Shown: positions 1-9,457 of the stretch, piece after piece
Numbering within the stretch: the stretch's first letter is position 1
Layout of the letters: every line of letters begins with the position of its first letter
DNA from: Acidobacteriota bacterium
GTDB lineage: Bacteria; Acidobacteriota; Terriglobia; Terriglobales; Acidobacteriaceae
DNA length: 64,000 bases
Assembly: GCA_003225005.1 (NCBI GenBank)
Contig: QIAN01000028.1
Location: 1-64,000 of the forward strand
Direction: 5' to 3'
Translations under genes and position numbers: made by a program
Notes under the pieces: model-generated
The model's database searches: none
Told to the model about the DNA's origin: nothing
The model's input: only the letters and a program-made list of their open reading frames with translations

Positions 1-151
1 AGACTGCGCTCTACCCATCCCGACTCTTGGGATAAATCTGAAGAAAACTCCAGCGGATTCGATTCCGGTCGATCTTAGGCCTAGGGTTCTAATGGCCCTC
101 ACACTAAGTGAAGGCCTCTTCTTCTCGAAACGGATTATAAGGAGATCCCAA

Positions 152-245
152 ATTGGAGAACATCATCGCCCGCTCGTCCGGTTAACGGGAGCCTCAGGCT
201 TCATCGGAAGCCGCCTCCTCAAGGCGCGGAATAAGGTGGGTTAGC
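152..245 (+). pseudogene. N-terminal remnant of an NAD-dependent epimerase/dehydratase
   Basis: A short reading frame contains the Rossmann glycine motif TGASGFIGSRLL typical of the first strand and helix of extended SDR epimerases, then stops at the TAG near 244. A Shine-Dalgarno-like AAGGAG lies at about 139-144, followed by a TTG at 153. The frame opened by that TTG gives a plausible N-terminus but hits TAA after ten codons. The glycine motif sits in another frame, so at least one frameshift separates start and motif. Nothing downstream continues the epimerase fold. This is a 5' fragment of a lost gene. Assignment to the superfamily is fair; substrate cannot be inferred. Confidence 0.5.
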
Positions 246-618
246 CCTTCGCTCGCTCGCTCGACGACCTGATTGTCCCAGACCACGAGTTGCTCCTCGC
301 TTGGGAGTTGTCACAACTGATTGCCCAGATTCGCGGTTCACTGGCGCCCAAAATGGTTGGGGTACACACCGCGGTACTACCTGGTCCACCACCTGGGTTC
401 TCCTCGCTCCGGAACCTGCCAAGTGCTGTGTTCTCCTCCAGAATCGCCCCTCTCTTCATGGCCACGGTCCTCCTTCGTCGCTATCACCGCGACGTGAGCT
501 CCCCCAATTCCAACTGGCTGAGTTTTTCGAGGGCAGGAGCGAATCCAAGAGCAACTGTCTCATTGAATTCTCATGTAAATGGCGGTAGAGTCGCTGGTAT
601 CTTGGCACGCGGCCGCCC
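246..618. other. Unassigned intergenic stretch
   Basis: Open frames exist on both strands here, but none has a recognisable domain, a convincing ribosome site or homology I can recall, and they overlap one another. The segment begins with a short GCTC tandem repeat (about 249-261). I see no gene. It probably belongs to the decayed flank left of the GAF-domain gene. Confidence 0.4.
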
Positions 619-630
619 CGGAGGCCAGAG

Positions 631-1368
631 ATGATTTCTCCGAAACCTGCAAATGAGAAACACAGACTGGCGACCCTACGCGGCTATGAGATCCTCGATA
701 CGGAACCGGAAGCGGCCTTCGACGATCTCACATCATTAGCTTCCTACATATGCCAAACTCCGATCGCACTGATTAGCCTCATCGATGCTGAGAGGCAATG
801 GTTCAAATCGAAGGTGGGTGTTTCAGTGACCGAGACCTCGCGCGACGTTGCCTTTTGCGCCTCGGCAATTCTCCAGTCAGATGTTTTCATCGTGCCTGAT
901 GCCAGTCAAGACGAGAGGTTTTCGGAGAATCCTTTGGTCGTTTCTGAACCTAAAATCCGCTTTTATGCGGGCGCAACTTTGATGACCGATGGTCAGGCGC
1001 TTGGAACCTTGTGCGTGATTGACCAGGTGCCCCGGACGCTGAGCCCGGAGCAGTTGGAAGCACTCCGAGCTTTGAGCCGCCAGGCGCTGGCGCAACTTGA
1101 GCTTCGGCGTAACCTCAAGAGGCTGGGACAATCTCTAGCAGCGCGTGATCGAGCAGAGGCCGAAAAAGAGCATACGCTTCAAGAACTGAAGGCGGCACTG
1201 GCGAACATCCGCACCTTAGAGGGACTGCTGCCAGTCTGTCTGTCTTGCAAAAAGATACAGGATCAAAGGGGCACTTGGCAGCCCTTCGAGTATTACGTGA
1301 GAACGCACTCGGAAGCGAAAGTCGCTCACAGAATCTGCCCTGATTGTTCCAAGGCGATCTCAGCGTGA
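631..1368 (+). CDS. GAF-domain protein with C-terminal Cys-pair tail
   Basis: A 245-residue soluble protein. Residues about 25-165 form a GAF domain of the type found N-terminal to histidine kinases and diguanylate cyclases (seen: the [17 protein letters not shown] and FYAGATL segments). A charged helical segment follows (about 165-205). The tail carries CxxCKK near residue 208 and CPDC near the end, a cysteine arrangement often appended to bacterial response regulators and GAF sensors. No kinase, cyclase or DNA-binding domain is present, so it is probably a stand-alone ligand or redox sensor acting through a partner. The start is supported by GGAGG at 620-624, six bases before ATG. A Ser/Thr kinase gene follows about 90 bp downstream on the same strand and could be a signalling partner; this is inference. 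Ligand unknown. Confidence 0.85.
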   Translation: MISPKPANEKHRLATLRGYEILDTEPEAAFDDLTSLASYICQTPIALISLIDAERQWFKSKVGVSVTETSRDVAFCASAILQSDVFIVPDASQDERFSENPLVVSEPKIRFYAGATLMTDGQALGTLCVIDQVPRTLSPEQLEALRALSRQALAQLELRRNLKRLGQSLAARDRAEAEKEHTLQELKAALANIRTLEGLLPVCLSCKKIQDQRGTWQPFEYYVRTHSEAKVAHRICPDCSKAISA

Positions 1369-1457
1369 GTGCAGCGTGCTAGCTCGAGCTTTTAACTCGC
1401 CGTGCTTTGAATGGTAGTTGAGCCGTCTTAACCCGGCGGATTTGTCGCGGATCGTGT

Positions 1458-3869
1458 ATGGTTGGCAAAGTCATCTCCCACTACCGCGTCGAGGAACTTC
1501 TGGGCGGAGGCGGCATGGGAGTGGTGTACCGAGCCCAGGACCTAAGGCTGGGCCGAAACGTAGCGGTCAAGTTCCTCCCTCCGGCGCTGGTCAGCGATCC
1601 TCAGGTCCTGGAGCGATTTCAGCGCGAGGCGCGAGCCTCCTCTGCCCTCAACCATCCCAACATTTGTACCATCCACGAAATTGACGAATCGGAAGGCCAT
1701 CCCTTCATCGTGATGGAGTTCCTCGAAGGTCAGACTCTCAAGCACCTCATCACAGGTAAGCCACTGCCCAGCACTCAGATTCTTGACATCACCATCCAGA
1801 TTGCTGACGCTCTGGACGCCGCCCACGAGTCTGGCATCATCCATCGCGACCTGAAGCCGGCCAATATTTTCCTCACCCGGCGTGGCCAGACAAAAGTGCT
1901 GGATTTCGGCTTAGCCAAGCTGGTTCCTAGTCCGCACCGGGTCGCGGAAGGGGTGGGAATTTCCACTCTCCAGACCCTAACTGCGGAACAGCATTTAACG
2001 AGTACGGGTACCGCACTCGGCACGGTGGCCTACATGTCACCCGAGCAGGCTCGTGGCGAAGAGCTTGACCTGCGCAGCGATCTGTTTTCCCTCGGTGCTG
2101 TGTTGTATGAAATGGCCACCGGCCGATTAGCTTTCGGGATGGGAACCACTGCTGTGGTCTTCGAGGCCATCCTCAATCGCACGCCCGTCCCGGTTGCCCG
2201 TCTCAATCCTGATCTCCTCCCAGACGTGGGCTGGATCGTTGCCAAGTTACTGGAAAAAGACCGCCGTTTGCGTTACCAGTCCGCTGCCGAACTTCGCGCC
2301 GACCTAAGACGGATTAAGCGGGATAGCGAATCATCCGGGGTTCCCGCTCTGACACTGCCGGAACGGCCCAAGTCTCGCTGGCGCTCTCCCACAATCATTG
2401 CGGCGGCGAGCTGCGCCCTGCTCGTGGTGCTTCTGGCCCTGGCTCCGCGCAACTGGCGCGAGCGCCTGTCGAACCTATTCGCCCCCCCGCGAATTCACTC
2501 TGTCGCCGTACTGCCCTTTGTGAATGTCAGTGCTGACCCTAACATCGAGTACCTAGCCGATGGCCTAACCGAAGGAATCATCAGCAGCCTTTCCCGACTT
2601 CCCGAGCTGCGGGTCATGGCTCGCAGCACCGTGTTCAGCTACAAAGGCCGGGAATTCAGCGCCCAAAAAGTGGGCAAGGAGCTTAGTGTCGACGCTGTGC
2701 TGTTGGGACGCATCGCCCAGCGTGGGGATACCCTGACGATTCAAACTGACCTGGTCAGCGTTGCCTATGGTTCGGAATTGTGGGGCGGACAATACAATCG
2801 CAAGGTCGCTGATCTCCTCAGCGTTCAGGAAGACATCTCGAAGGAGATTTACGACAACTTGCGACCCAAACTGACCGGCCAGGAGACCCCTCAACTAACC
2901 AAGCACTACACCGAGAACCCAGAGGCTTATCAGCTCTACCTTCAGGGTCTCTATTACTGGAACAAGTGGACCGAAAGAGGCTTTACCAGGGCCATTGATT
3001 ATTTCAAGCAAGCGGTTGAGAGAGATCCAAAGTACGCTCTGGCCTATGCGGGTCTTGCTGATGCCTATAATTTCCTGGGTAATTCTGGCTACGCTGCCTC
3101 TAAGGAAGTTCGCCAAGAGGCTAAGTCGGCAGCCATGCATGCTCTCGAGATCGATGACATGCTGCCTGAGGCGCATGTCGCCCTCGCGCTTGTTCGGGAA
3201 GCTTACGACTGGGATTGGCCAGGCGCGGAAACTGAATTCAAACGGGCCATTCAGCTTGATCCCAATTCCGCCACCGCTCACCAGTGGTACGGCGATCTTC
3301 TGATCAGGTTGGGCCGGCTGGAAGAAGCCAAAGCTGAACTGAAGAAGGCCAAAGCCCTCGATCCCCTTTCCCAGCCCATCAATAGCAGCGTCGGATTGCA
3401 GCTCTATTTTGCGCGGCAATACGATCCCGCTATACAACAATTTAAACAGACGCTCGATCTGGACCCGAACTTTGTACCCGCACAGCATGCGCTTGAGGCG
3501 GCCTATGCTCAAAACGGGATGTACAGGGAGGCCGTTGGCGAGCGGCAAAAGGTTCTGACTCTTTCGGGGAATCCCGACCTGGCGGCCGCCATCGGCGAGG
3601 ACTACCGCAAATCGGGGTACGCGGGAGTGTTACAAAGCTCACTGGAAGGGTTAAAGGAAGTCTCCAAACAGCGCTACGTCTCTCCTTACAACATCGCGCA
3701 GATCCACGCCCGATTGCAGGAAAAAGATCAAGCCCTGGCTTGGCTGGAGCAGGCCTTCAGCGAGCGTGATAGCCAGCTGACGTACGTGAAAGTTGATCCT
3801 GCCTTCGACGAGATTCGCTCCGATCCGCACTTCCAGCAACTCCTCGAGCGTCTCGCTTTGCCCCAGTGA
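1458..3869 (+). CDS. Ser/Thr protein kinase with FlgO/TolB-like domain and TPRs
   Basis: An 803-residue membrane-anchored Hanks-type kinase. Residues about 1-285 hold the catalytic domain: glycine loop [13 protein letters not shown] lysine, HRDLKPAN catalytic loop, DFGLAK and the SPEQARG activation-segment end. One hydrophobic span (about 312-328, [17 protein letters not shown]) follows. Next comes a TolB/FlgO-like domain (SVAVLPF...[10 protein letters not shown], about 350-470), then a long TPR array to the C-terminus. This architecture is common in Acidobacteriota, where the kinase is cytoplasmic and the sensor part periplasmic. The ATG at 1458 places the kinase fold at the very N-terminus; the ribosome site is weak. 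All catalytic residues look intact. Substrate unknown. The gene ends six bases before the convergent PstS-like gene. Confidence 0.93.
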   Translation: MVGKVISHYRVEELLGGGGMGVVYRAQDLRLGRNVAVKFLPPALVSDPQVLERFQREARASSALNHPNICTIHEIDESEGHPFIVMEFLEGQTLKHLITGKPLPSTQILDITIQIADALDAAHESGIIHRDLKPANIFLTRRGQTKVLDFGLAKLVPSPHRVAEGVGISTLQTLTAEQHLTSTGTALGTVAYMSPEQARGEELDLRSDLFSLGAVLYEMATGRLAFGMGTTAVVFEAILNRTPVPVARLNPDLLPDVGWIVAKLLEKDRRLRYQSAAELRADLRRIKRDSESSGVPALTLPERPKSRWRSPTIIAAASCALLVVLLALAPRNWRERLSNLFAPPRIHSVAVLPFVNVSADPNIEYLADGLTEGIISSLSRLPELRVMARSTVFSYKGREFSAQKVGKELSVDAVLLGRIAQRGDTLTIQTDLVSVAYGSELWGGQYNRKVADLLSVQEDISKEIYDNLRPKLTGQETPQLTKHYTENPEAYQLYLQGLYYWNKWTERGFTRAIDYFKQAVERDPKYALAYAGLADAYNFLGNSGYAASKEVRQEAKSAAMHALEIDDMLPEAHVALALVREAYDWDWPGAETEFKRAIQLDPNSATAHQWYGDLLIRLGRLEEAKAELKKAKALDPLSQPINSSVGLQLYFARQYDPAIQQFKQTLDLDPNFVPAQHALEAAYAQNGMYREAVGERQKVLTLSGNPDLAAAIGEDYRKSGYAGVLQSSLEGLKEVSKQRYVSPYNIAQIHARLQEKDQALAWLEQAFSERDSQLTYVKVDPAFDEIRSDPHFQQLLERLALPQ

Positions 3870-3875
3870 GCTTTC

Positions 3876-4364
3876 TCACCGCAGAGGATACCCCGGTTCC
3901 CCCGGCAAACGACCGTCCACCCGAATTACCTTGGTTCCCGGCCGCACTTCGCGCACGTCGGTAAGCGCGATCGCACCGGGAATGGCGCTCGCCAGTTCAT
4001 TGGCCATATCATTGGAGTAGACCACCTTGGGAGCAGTGGCCGACTCGGCGCGGAAGATTTTTGCAATCCAGTACTGTTTGAACTGTGACTCCGACATCTG
4101 GTAGATGGTCTTCAGCACCACGTTGCGCTCTCGCGCCACCGGCGCACGAATCAGCAAAACTACCGGAATGTTGGCGTTCCAGTATTGCCGCTCGCCCAGG
4201 AAGACTTTGCGAACTTCGGCCAGCGTCAAATTGTTCACCGGCGTGTCGGGGTGCACCACGATCGCGACATCGCCGTCATGGCTCTGTGCCGCCATGACCG
4301 CGCAGCTCAGGCAGATCCAGCCCAGGAGCAGGATTCCGCACGCGGGTTTTGAACATGCCCTCAT
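3876..4364 (-). CDS. PstS-like periplasmic phosphate-binding-type protein
   Basis: A 162-residue secreted protein with an N-terminal signal peptide (hydrophobic GILLLGWICLSCAVMA, then a likely cut before QSHD). The rest resembles the short PstS-like family: DVAIVVHPDTPVNNLTLAEV, a KVFLGE segment and a C-terminal GAIALTD loop. Full PstS proteins are about twice this length, so this is the small single-lobe type often seen beside porins. I chose the internal ATG at 4364 because it begins the signal peptide and follows the stop of the upstream porin gene; a longer frame from 4412 would overlap that gene. It is probably co-transcribed with the porin. Ligand could be phosphate, but the binding residues cannot be confirmed. 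Confidence 0.75.
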   Translation of the reverse strand: MRACSKPACGILLLGWICLSCAVMAAQSHDGDVAIVVHPDTPVNNLTLAEVRKVFLGERQYWNANIPVVLLIRAPVARERNVVLKTIYQMSESQFKQYWIAKIFRAESATAPKVVYSNDMANELASAIPGAIALTDVREVRPGTKVIRVDGRLPGEPGYPLR

Positions 4365-4371
4365 AGCGCAC

Positions 4372-5667
4372 TTAGAAGGTGAACGCAGTCTGGAAAAAAG
4401 CGCCGCCGACACGAGGTTTCCCTGCCCCTTGACGAAAGTTTCGATACTCGCCCTTGAATGCAGCGTAGTTCGTAATATCGTATCTCACCCCAACGAGCGA
4501 ACCGACCAGGTCGACCACGCTTGCCGTCCCCGTGATATCCCACACCGGCTCCACGCCTGGCCTATGAATATACTCGAAGCGATAATAAGGCTTCCATTTG
4601 TCTTCCTGCCAGGGAAGCCGGTACGCCAATTGCACATAGTAGCTCGTGGTATTAAATGTCTCGGACGTTTGCAAATCCCGGTGATGAACATTGGCGTACT
4701 CTGCGAGAAGTTCCGGGCGTTGCTTGTTCCACACCACGTACGCCGAGGCGATCCACTCATCGAAGTTCGTCCCGGGGTTCGGCGTAAGCTTGTCACGATA
4801 ATATGAGCCACCCACTTCCAGCCCGTAGACCCGGGTCGGTCGGGCAAACAGATTGGCTACCCACGCCCGGTTGTCATTGACATCGCCGCTGTCTCCGGCC
4901 CTGCTGAACATCGAGTTACGACCGTTGCCTATTCCCAGGTTGTAGCCCAGCCCCAGGGCCCCCGACGGGATGTTCCCTTCGGCTTGTAAGCCCACGAAAT
5001 GGACAGGAATGAATGTTCCCCCAAACTTGACCATTTGCGGACGGGCGATGGTCGTCTGCAGCCAGGCCCCATGATGGAAAGCCGTGTTCCAATACCCAAT
5101 CGGGGTGTGGTATTTGCCAAACGACATCTTGAAGTAGTCGTTGTAGTCATAGCGAATAATCGTGCGCTCGACATTTACCTCATACGTGTTGGGCTGCGCT
5201 GTGAAGCTGACTTCACCGAAATAGCTGACTTTCTGGGACAGTGGCGAAGCAAGGTGCAGCACGAATTGCCCCAGATCGAAACCGCTTACCGAACCTTTTT
5301 GGTCCGTTGCCGAAAAGTCTACGTCGCCGAAACCCCTGATTTGGAGCGAAGGATAATGGATTTGCGCCTCCCGCTCTTCCGTCGCACTTCCCATGTGCTC
5401 GGAGTGAGAAGCTGGTGCCGGACTGGCGCCAGCCTCCACCAATTTGATACCGGCTCCGGTCTGCGAACTTGAGTCAGCGGGTGGAGTTGTCGTAGCCTGT
5501 TTGCGTTCATGGTCTTCCAGTTCGGCGATCCGTTTCTCCAACTGTTCGACACGGTCGAGCAGACCTTGGATAGATGGTTCAGGTTCGGCGGATTGGGGCG
5601 GAGACTGGGCCAACAATGGGCTAGTAACCAACGAGACCAAGAGAAGCGGAAGCAATCGAGAGAGCAT
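4372..5667 (-). CDS. Outer-membrane porin with N-terminal coiled coil
   Basis: A 431-residue protein with signal peptide (LLPLLLVSLVTSPLLAQ), a short predicted coiled coil of LLDRVEQLEKRIAELE type, a low-complexity linker, and a long region of alternating aromatic/polar residues ending in Phe (TAFTF). That ending matches the terminal strand signature of outer-membrane barrels. The overall layout resembles phosphate-selective porin O/P or DcaP-type trimeric porins. ATG at 5667 is preferred over an upstream TTG at 5682 because GAGGAG lies eight bases before it. The next gene downstream encodes a PstS-like protein, which favours an anion or phosphate uptake role (inference). Confidence 0.8.
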   Translation of the reverse strand: MLSRLLPLLLVSLVTSPLLAQSPPQSAEPEPSIQGLLDRVEQLEKRIAELEDHERKQATTTPPADSSSQTGAGIKLVEAGASPAPASHSEHMGSATEEREAQIHYPSLQIRGFGDVDFSATDQKGSVSGFDLGQFVLHLASPLSQKVSYFGEVSFTAQPNTYEVNVERTIIRYDYNDYFKMSFGKYHTPIGYWNTAFHHGAWLQTTIARPQMVKFGGTFIPVHFVGLQAEGNIPSGALGLGYNLGIGNGRNSMFSRAGDSGDVNDNRAWVANLFARPTRVYGLEVGGSYYRDKLTPNPGTNFDEWIASAYVVWNKQRPELLAEYANVHHRDLQTSETFNTTSYYVQLAYRLPWQEDKWKPYYRFEYIHRPGVEPVWDITGTASVVDLVGSLVGVRYDITNYAAFKGEYRNFRQGAGKPRVGGAFFQTAFTF

Positions 5668-6037
5668 GGTGTGACTCCTCAAAAGGGTTGGTTGGGACCG
5701 ACTTTCTCTGCATTAGAAAGGACCCGACAAAGTCGCCCGCTAGTCTAGTCCGCTGGATGTCTTTCTCAAAGCACGGATTCCAGACCAGTACACATCACCA
5801 GTCTTGCTGATCCACCGCTTCGGCTGCTCCTCGGCAGCGATGCCCTCCGGTTCGTTCAAGAACATGAAGTCGCGAAGTTGGACTCTGACCGGAAATGGAA
5901 GGACCTGAGTATGTTCACGGACTTCACGCAAACCGAATAACCGGAAACTGGCGTGGAAGAGTGGCGTCGACGTTGTTTCGCGGATCGCTTCCTATAGCAA
6001 TCCAGCATCTTTAGAGAACAAGTGAACGAGAGAGAGT
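5668..6037. other. Intergenic stretch, no convincing gene
   Basis: The first part is the porin leader with its GAGGAG ribosome site. A 63-codon minus-strand frame (5740-5931) is open, but it shows no domain, signal peptide or ribosome site I can support. The stretch ends at the SDR-like fragment. I see no RNA gene or terminator. Confidence 0.4.
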
Positions 6038-6208
6038 ATGGGTTCGTTCGAAGGTAAAATAGTTCGAATCACTGGAGCCCGTACAGGCATTGGTCTCGCA
6101 GCCACCCTTCAGTTTGCCGCACGTGGAGTACAGGTCGTCGTCACGGTACGCCGCTCGGAGCCGCTGCAGCCTTTCGCACAGAAGCACACAGCAAGATCGA
6201 TTTCATAG
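6038..6208 (+). pseudogene. Short-chain dehydrogenase N-terminal fragment
   Basis: Fifty-six codons from ATG 6038 to TAG at 6206-6208. The translated start contains a classical SDR cofactor motif, GKIVRITGARTGIGLAA, followed by QFAARGVQVVVTVRRSE, which corresponds to the first beta-alpha-beta unit of an SDR of about 250 residues. The remainder (catalytic YxxxK, substrate region) is absent, and the sequence passes into an unrelated kinase-like fragment. A purine-rich stretch precedes ATG, so it might still be translated, but it cannot be a functional dehydrogenase. Confidence 0.7.
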
Positions 6209-6209
6209 T

Positions 6210-6383
6210 GGCGGACTCGGCGCATGCAGAGGATGCATCCAGAACTGTGGCCACACCGAGCTCGTCTGCGACATCGATCCCAACCTCACCAACGTGCTCA
6301 TTGGCGAAGACTGGACCATCTGGCGCATCGATTTCAGCCGCGCCTTCCTCCCCAGCAAGGACCTGCGCGAGCCGAGCTACTAG
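6210..6383 (+). pseudogene. C-terminal fragment of a phosphatidylinositol-kinase-like fold protein
   Basis: The open frame covering 6090-6383 carries in its last ~45 codons the segment DIDPNLTNVLIGEDW followed by IWRIDFSRAF, then LREPSY and a stop. This pattern (catalytic DxxxxN loop followed by an IDFxRAF metal-binding motif) is shared by a bacterial family with PI3/4-kinase-like folds of unknown substrate. Only the C-lobe core is left. The junction with the preceding SDR fragment lies at about 6200-6240. It is a relic created by deletion or recombination; a function is unlikely. Confidence 0.5.
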
Positions 6384-6433
6384 GTCGGGTTAGTGCGCAT
6401 GGGGAATTGTGAGGACACGATTTACAGTACATA

Positions 6434-6643
6434 GTGCAGGCCTACAAGTGGTATCTGATGGCAAGCGGTCAAGTTTTGCAAACCAGCCAGGCAGTGAGCC
6501 GGGCAATGACGACGGAGCAACTGCTCCGCGCCGAGCCAATGGCCGCCGATTGGCCGAGTAAAGCACAGAAGACTCCTGCGGCTTCGATTGGAGAAGTCAG
6601 GGATCGTTCGAAGAGAATGGGGATTGCAGCAGCTTTCGACTAG
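6434..6643 (+). pseudogene. Sel1/TPR-like C-terminal remnant
   Basis: A 69-codon frame starts with QAYKWYLMAS and later has the pattern SRAMTTEQLLRAEPMAADW. Together they resemble the last repeat of Sel1-like proteins, where AYKWxxLA is followed by xxxMTPEQIxxAxxLAxxW. The N-terminal repeats and any signal sequence are missing. It lies directly after two other gene fragments and so is most likely decayed. A short functional peptide cannot be excluded. Confidence 0.4.
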
Positions 6644-6790
6644 GTCTGAGCGCGAGAAGCGCGCAGCAGACCAATTGTCTGGACCCGACTCAAACTCGGA
6701 CTAAGAAAATTAGGAGACGTTTTCGGTTAAATGCCCGGACCTAGCGCTGGTTGTTGAGTCCAGCCTCGTCGGGAATCATTGCTGTTTTCG

Positions 6791-6820
6791 AAGTCAAAAT
6801 AAGTCAAAATAAGTCAAAAT
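6791..6820. repeat. Three perfect tandem copies of a 10-bp unit
   Basis: AAGTCAAAAT is repeated three times without a gap, about one helical turn per unit. The array ends ten bases before a TTGACA hexamer proposed as the -35 box of the pilin gene. Its position and helical spacing would suit a regulator binding site, but no regulator is known. Confidence 0.85.
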
Positions 6821-6829
6821 AGATTCCAG

Positions 6830-6859
6830 TTGACAGGTGGGTTTCTTGGGGCGGACAAT
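6830..6859 (+). promoter_or_regulatory. Candidate sigma-70-type promoter upstream of the Flp pilin gene
   Basis: A perfect TTGACA (6830-6835) is followed after 18 bases by GACAAT (6854-6859), four of six matches to TATAAT. It lies about 105 bp before the pilin start codon. The tandem 10-bp repeats sit immediately upstream. No experimental evidence; the -10 box is only moderate. Confidence 0.4.
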
Positions 6860-6963
6860 TCCAACCGTAGGCTCGCGCATAGCCCTTTACTCCTCGTTGT
6901 TCACCGCGCAGACACGCGAACTCCTATTTAGGAGGAGGCGGCCACGAGCATCAAGGAGGTTGT

Positions 6964-7125
6964 GTGCAAAGTCTGCTGAACATAATCTGGTCTGATGAAG
7001 GTCAGGACATCGCAGAGTACGCGGTCATGCTAGCGGTGATCCTGGTTCTCGTGGTCGGTACGATTCGGCTCGTTGGCTCTAATGCCAATAACGCTTTTTC
7101 CGCGGTCGCTAGTTCGATTCAATAG
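6964..7125 (+). CDS. flp: Flp/Fap-type pilin
   Basis: A 53-residue protein with the hallmarks of Flp pilins: a short N-terminal leader, the EGQDIAEYAVML segment containing the conserved Glu and Tyr after the processing region, a continuous hydrophobic helix (VILVLVVGTIRLVG) and a small polar C-terminus. Flp pilins are processed by a TadV-type peptidase, assembled by Tad/Cpa machinery and used for adhesion. The GTG start at 6964 is supported by AAGGAGG at 6953-6959. No tad genes occur in this window, so it is an orphan here and must rely on machinery elsewhere. The neighbouring DNA holds gene debris, but this frame looks intact. Confidence 0.85.
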   Translation: MQSLLNIIWSDEGQDIAEYAVMLAVILVLVVGTIRLVGSNANNAFSAVASSIQ

Positions 7126-8043
7126 ATCCCGACGAGAGCCGAGCGAACCCTCTTCTGTAAAATCAACTCGCGCGACGCCCTGCTAGGCTGTCTTCTCATT
7201 TCATTCACATGCAGGGTGCAGAAAGCCCCTATCTAAGATGGCGATTTGTCGGTAGGAGTCTCGGGAGTGGAAGATGATTGGGGAGGGATCTCCCATGCGA
7301 ATCTCGAAAAATACCGCGACATGGGCTCGCCGTATTCCATCATTGATCGGCTGTGAAGAAAGAGGGGGTCATGGCGAAGATTGCCAAGGTCATATCTCGG
7401 AATGCCACGGAGATTGAGGGCCGATGGAAGAAATTAAGTTAAGTTCAAGAACATTCTCGGCGCGAAGAGGAGTTCGCGTCGGGAAAACTTTTGACAGTCC
7501 ATCCCCGAGAGAGTTGGCGTTTGTGAGCGATTGGTAGCAATTGCTATCGCATTGAAACCGTGCCTCTTATGGACTTGTTGTTTAGAAATGTTAGCCGCCG
7601 CCAGCGTTCGCTCGCTCATGGAAATTGTTCGAAGTGAAACCTGGGAGCGGAGCGGCCCTTTAACGCAGGCGGTCGACCCCTCCGTCGCCGCCGTTCCCAA
7701 GACAATACTCCATTTGGAGTTCGAGCGACTGCTCATGGTTGGTTTTCTAGGTCCTTGGAATTTCTGGGTCCTTGGAATCGATCACTTGTCGTTTCGCAGA
7801 AGGACATGTCCCAAAGGAACATGTTCCGCCGTCGTCGGCAATGAGATTGTTGATGTAATCCCTCTAGCTGGTTAACGGGCACCGACGAGGATGGATGGCT
7901 TTTCACATCGCGTGCTGGCTTTTGGTCTCAGCGGATATGAACCTTCGAAATCTAGGCCGCTATTCCTCCGCAGTCCATACTCATTAGGGTATTGCCGAAT
8001 CAATAACGGAAGACTGAAGCGTTATCGCTTTCTAGGGATCGTC
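7126..8043. other. Intergenic stretch of about 900 bp without an assignable gene
   Basis: Two opposing frames of about 100 codons (minus 7434-7736 and plus 7531-7875) overlap each other. Neither has a family signature. A 23-codon frame at 7371-7442 has an ATG but no recognisable product. The upstream 51 codons of the frame entering the lipoprotein gene (from 7891) show no signal sequence and were left out. No promoter was convincing. Confidence 0.4.
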
Positions 8044-9381
8044 ATGAGTGGACGCTTTCTCGCTCCTCGTGCCGCAAAAGGTCTCTGGGCAACCAACCTA
8101 GGGCTGGCTCTTCTGTGTCTTGCGACTATGGCGGGTTGCCAAGGGTTCAGTTCCAGTAAGTCCTCGCTTCGGCAACAGTCTGGGGCCTTGGCCATGAGCG
8201 GCGCTAGCCTGGACTTCGGCAATGTCGATGCGGGCACGAGCAAGACGCTGACTGCAACTGCTTCGAATACCGGGACAGATTCCGTTACCATCACCAGCGC
8301 TTCCATCTCCAGTAAGTATTTCTCGCTGAGTGCGCCAAGTCTTCCGGCTGTGGTTGGCGCTGGCCAGAGTTCCACGATTAGTTTCGTCTTTAGTCCGAAC
8401 GCTGCTGGCGCATTCAGCGCCACGGTTTCGATTACCAGCAACGCCTCCAACAGCTCCGCCTTACTCTCGCTTTCAGGGACGGGAGTAGCGAACGGTCAAC
8501 TCGCGGCGAATCCGACCAGCGAGAGTTTTGGAACCGTGCGGGTCCAAAGCAATCAAAAATTGTGGGAGACGGTGAAGAACACTGGTGGTACGACTGTGAC
8601 GATTTCCCAGGTTGGAATCAGTGGCGCAGGTTTCACGCTGAGCGGCATTTCTACCCCGGTGACGCTCACGGCGGGACAGGCCGCGAGCTTTAGCGTGACT
8701 TTTGCGCCGCAATCGGCCGGCAGCGCCAGCGGAAGCGTCACGGTTTCGTCGAATGGGTCCAACCCGACCCTAACCATTCCGCTTTCAGGTACGGGGGCCA
8801 CGGCGGCTGGACAGTTGACTGCGACCCCAGCTCCCATCGCTGTGGGGAACGTGGTCGCGGGAACAAGCGGAACAGTCTCTGGAAGTCTGAATGCGAGCGG
8901 TTCGAACGTAACGGTCACGGCTGCCAGCACGAACAACTCGCGGTTCACAATAAGCGGCTTGTCGTTGCCGGTGATCATTCCGTCGGGACAGAGTGCGGCG
9001 TTTAAGGTGACATTCAGTCCACAAGTCGCGGGTGCGGATGGCGCAACTCTCACATTTACCAGCAATGCCCAGCCTTCCACAACGACTGATACGGCTACCG
9101 GCACGGGCACTCCGGGTCACACTCATACAGTCACCTTGTCGTGGAGTGCCAGCACCTCGCCTAACATTTCGGGATACAACGTCTACCGCGCGGTTTACGT
9201 AAGTTCCTGCGGCGCATACTCGAAGATCAACGGCTCCGCGCTGGATACAGTCACGACCTATTCGGACTTCTCGGTGATCGACGGCACAAACTACTGTTAT
9301 GCCACCACCGCTGTGAACTCCAGCAATGAAGAAAGCGGTTACTCGAACATCGTTTCAGACGTCCGGATTCCGGCTCCGTAG
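8044..9381 (+). CDS. Lipoprotein with Hydin/choice-of-anchor-D repeats and Fn3 domain
   Basis: A 445-residue secreted lipoprotein. The signal peptide ends in a lipobox (ATMAGC). Three Ig-like repeats of about 100 residues follow, each beginning with a FGNV, FGTV or VGNV core and containing GQSSTISFVFSP-type strands and an LSGTG ending. These belong to the ASPM-SPD-2-Hydin (choice-of-anchor D) group common in acidobacterial surface proteins. The C-terminus is a fibronectin type III-like domain (HTVTLSWSAS...GYNVYRA...YCYATTAV). I chose ATG 8044 because it starts the signal peptide and has AGGGA just upstream. It probably acts in adhesion or carbohydrate contact at the cell surface. A smaller Fn3 lipoprotein lies 3.5 kb downstream. 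Confidence 0.8.
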   Translation: MSGRFLAPRAAKGLWATNLGLALLCLATMAGCQGFSSSKSSLRQQSGALAMSGASLDFGNVDAGTSKTLTATASNTGTDSVTITSASISSKYFSLSAPSLPAVVGAGQSSTISFVFSPNAAGAFSATVSITSNASNSSALLSLSGTGVANGQLAANPTSESFGTVRVQSNQKLWETVKNTGGTTVTISQVGISGAGFTLSGISTPVTLTAGQAASFSVTFAPQSAGSASGSVTVSSNGSNPTLTIPLSGTGATAAGQLTATPAPIAVGNVVAGTSGTVSGSLNASGSNVTVTAASTNNSRFTISGLSLPVIIPSGQSAAFKVTFSPQVAGADGATLTFTSNAQPSTTTDTATGTGTPGHTHTVTLSWSASTSPNISGYNVYRAVYVSSCGAYSKINGSALDTVTTYSDFSVIDGTNYCYATTAVNSSNEESGYSNIVSDVRIPAP

Positions 9382-9457
9382 GCGACTGCGCTCCACCCAC
9401 TCGATTTCAGAGCGCGAACGATTTCTCAGTCAGTGACTGCTCCGAGACTCTAGGGGA

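Noticed and set aside
1-30. Similarity between the first bases of the window and 9384-9400 (GACTGCGCTC...ACCCA)
   Set aside because: Only about 15 bases are shared with one mismatch; this could be chance or a short dispersed repeat. Not enough to call.
2895-3548. A 217-codon minus-strand frame
   Set aside because: It is antisense to the TPR region of the kinase gene and lacks any signature.
7434-7875. Two overlapping opposing frames of about 100 codons
   Set aside because: Neither shows a domain, a signal peptide with normal charge, or a ribosome site; they may be chance frames.
8553-9110. Minus-strand frames across the Hydin-repeat lipoprotein
   Set aside because: Low-complexity, valine- and proline-rich product created by the repeats on the other strand; no ribosome site.
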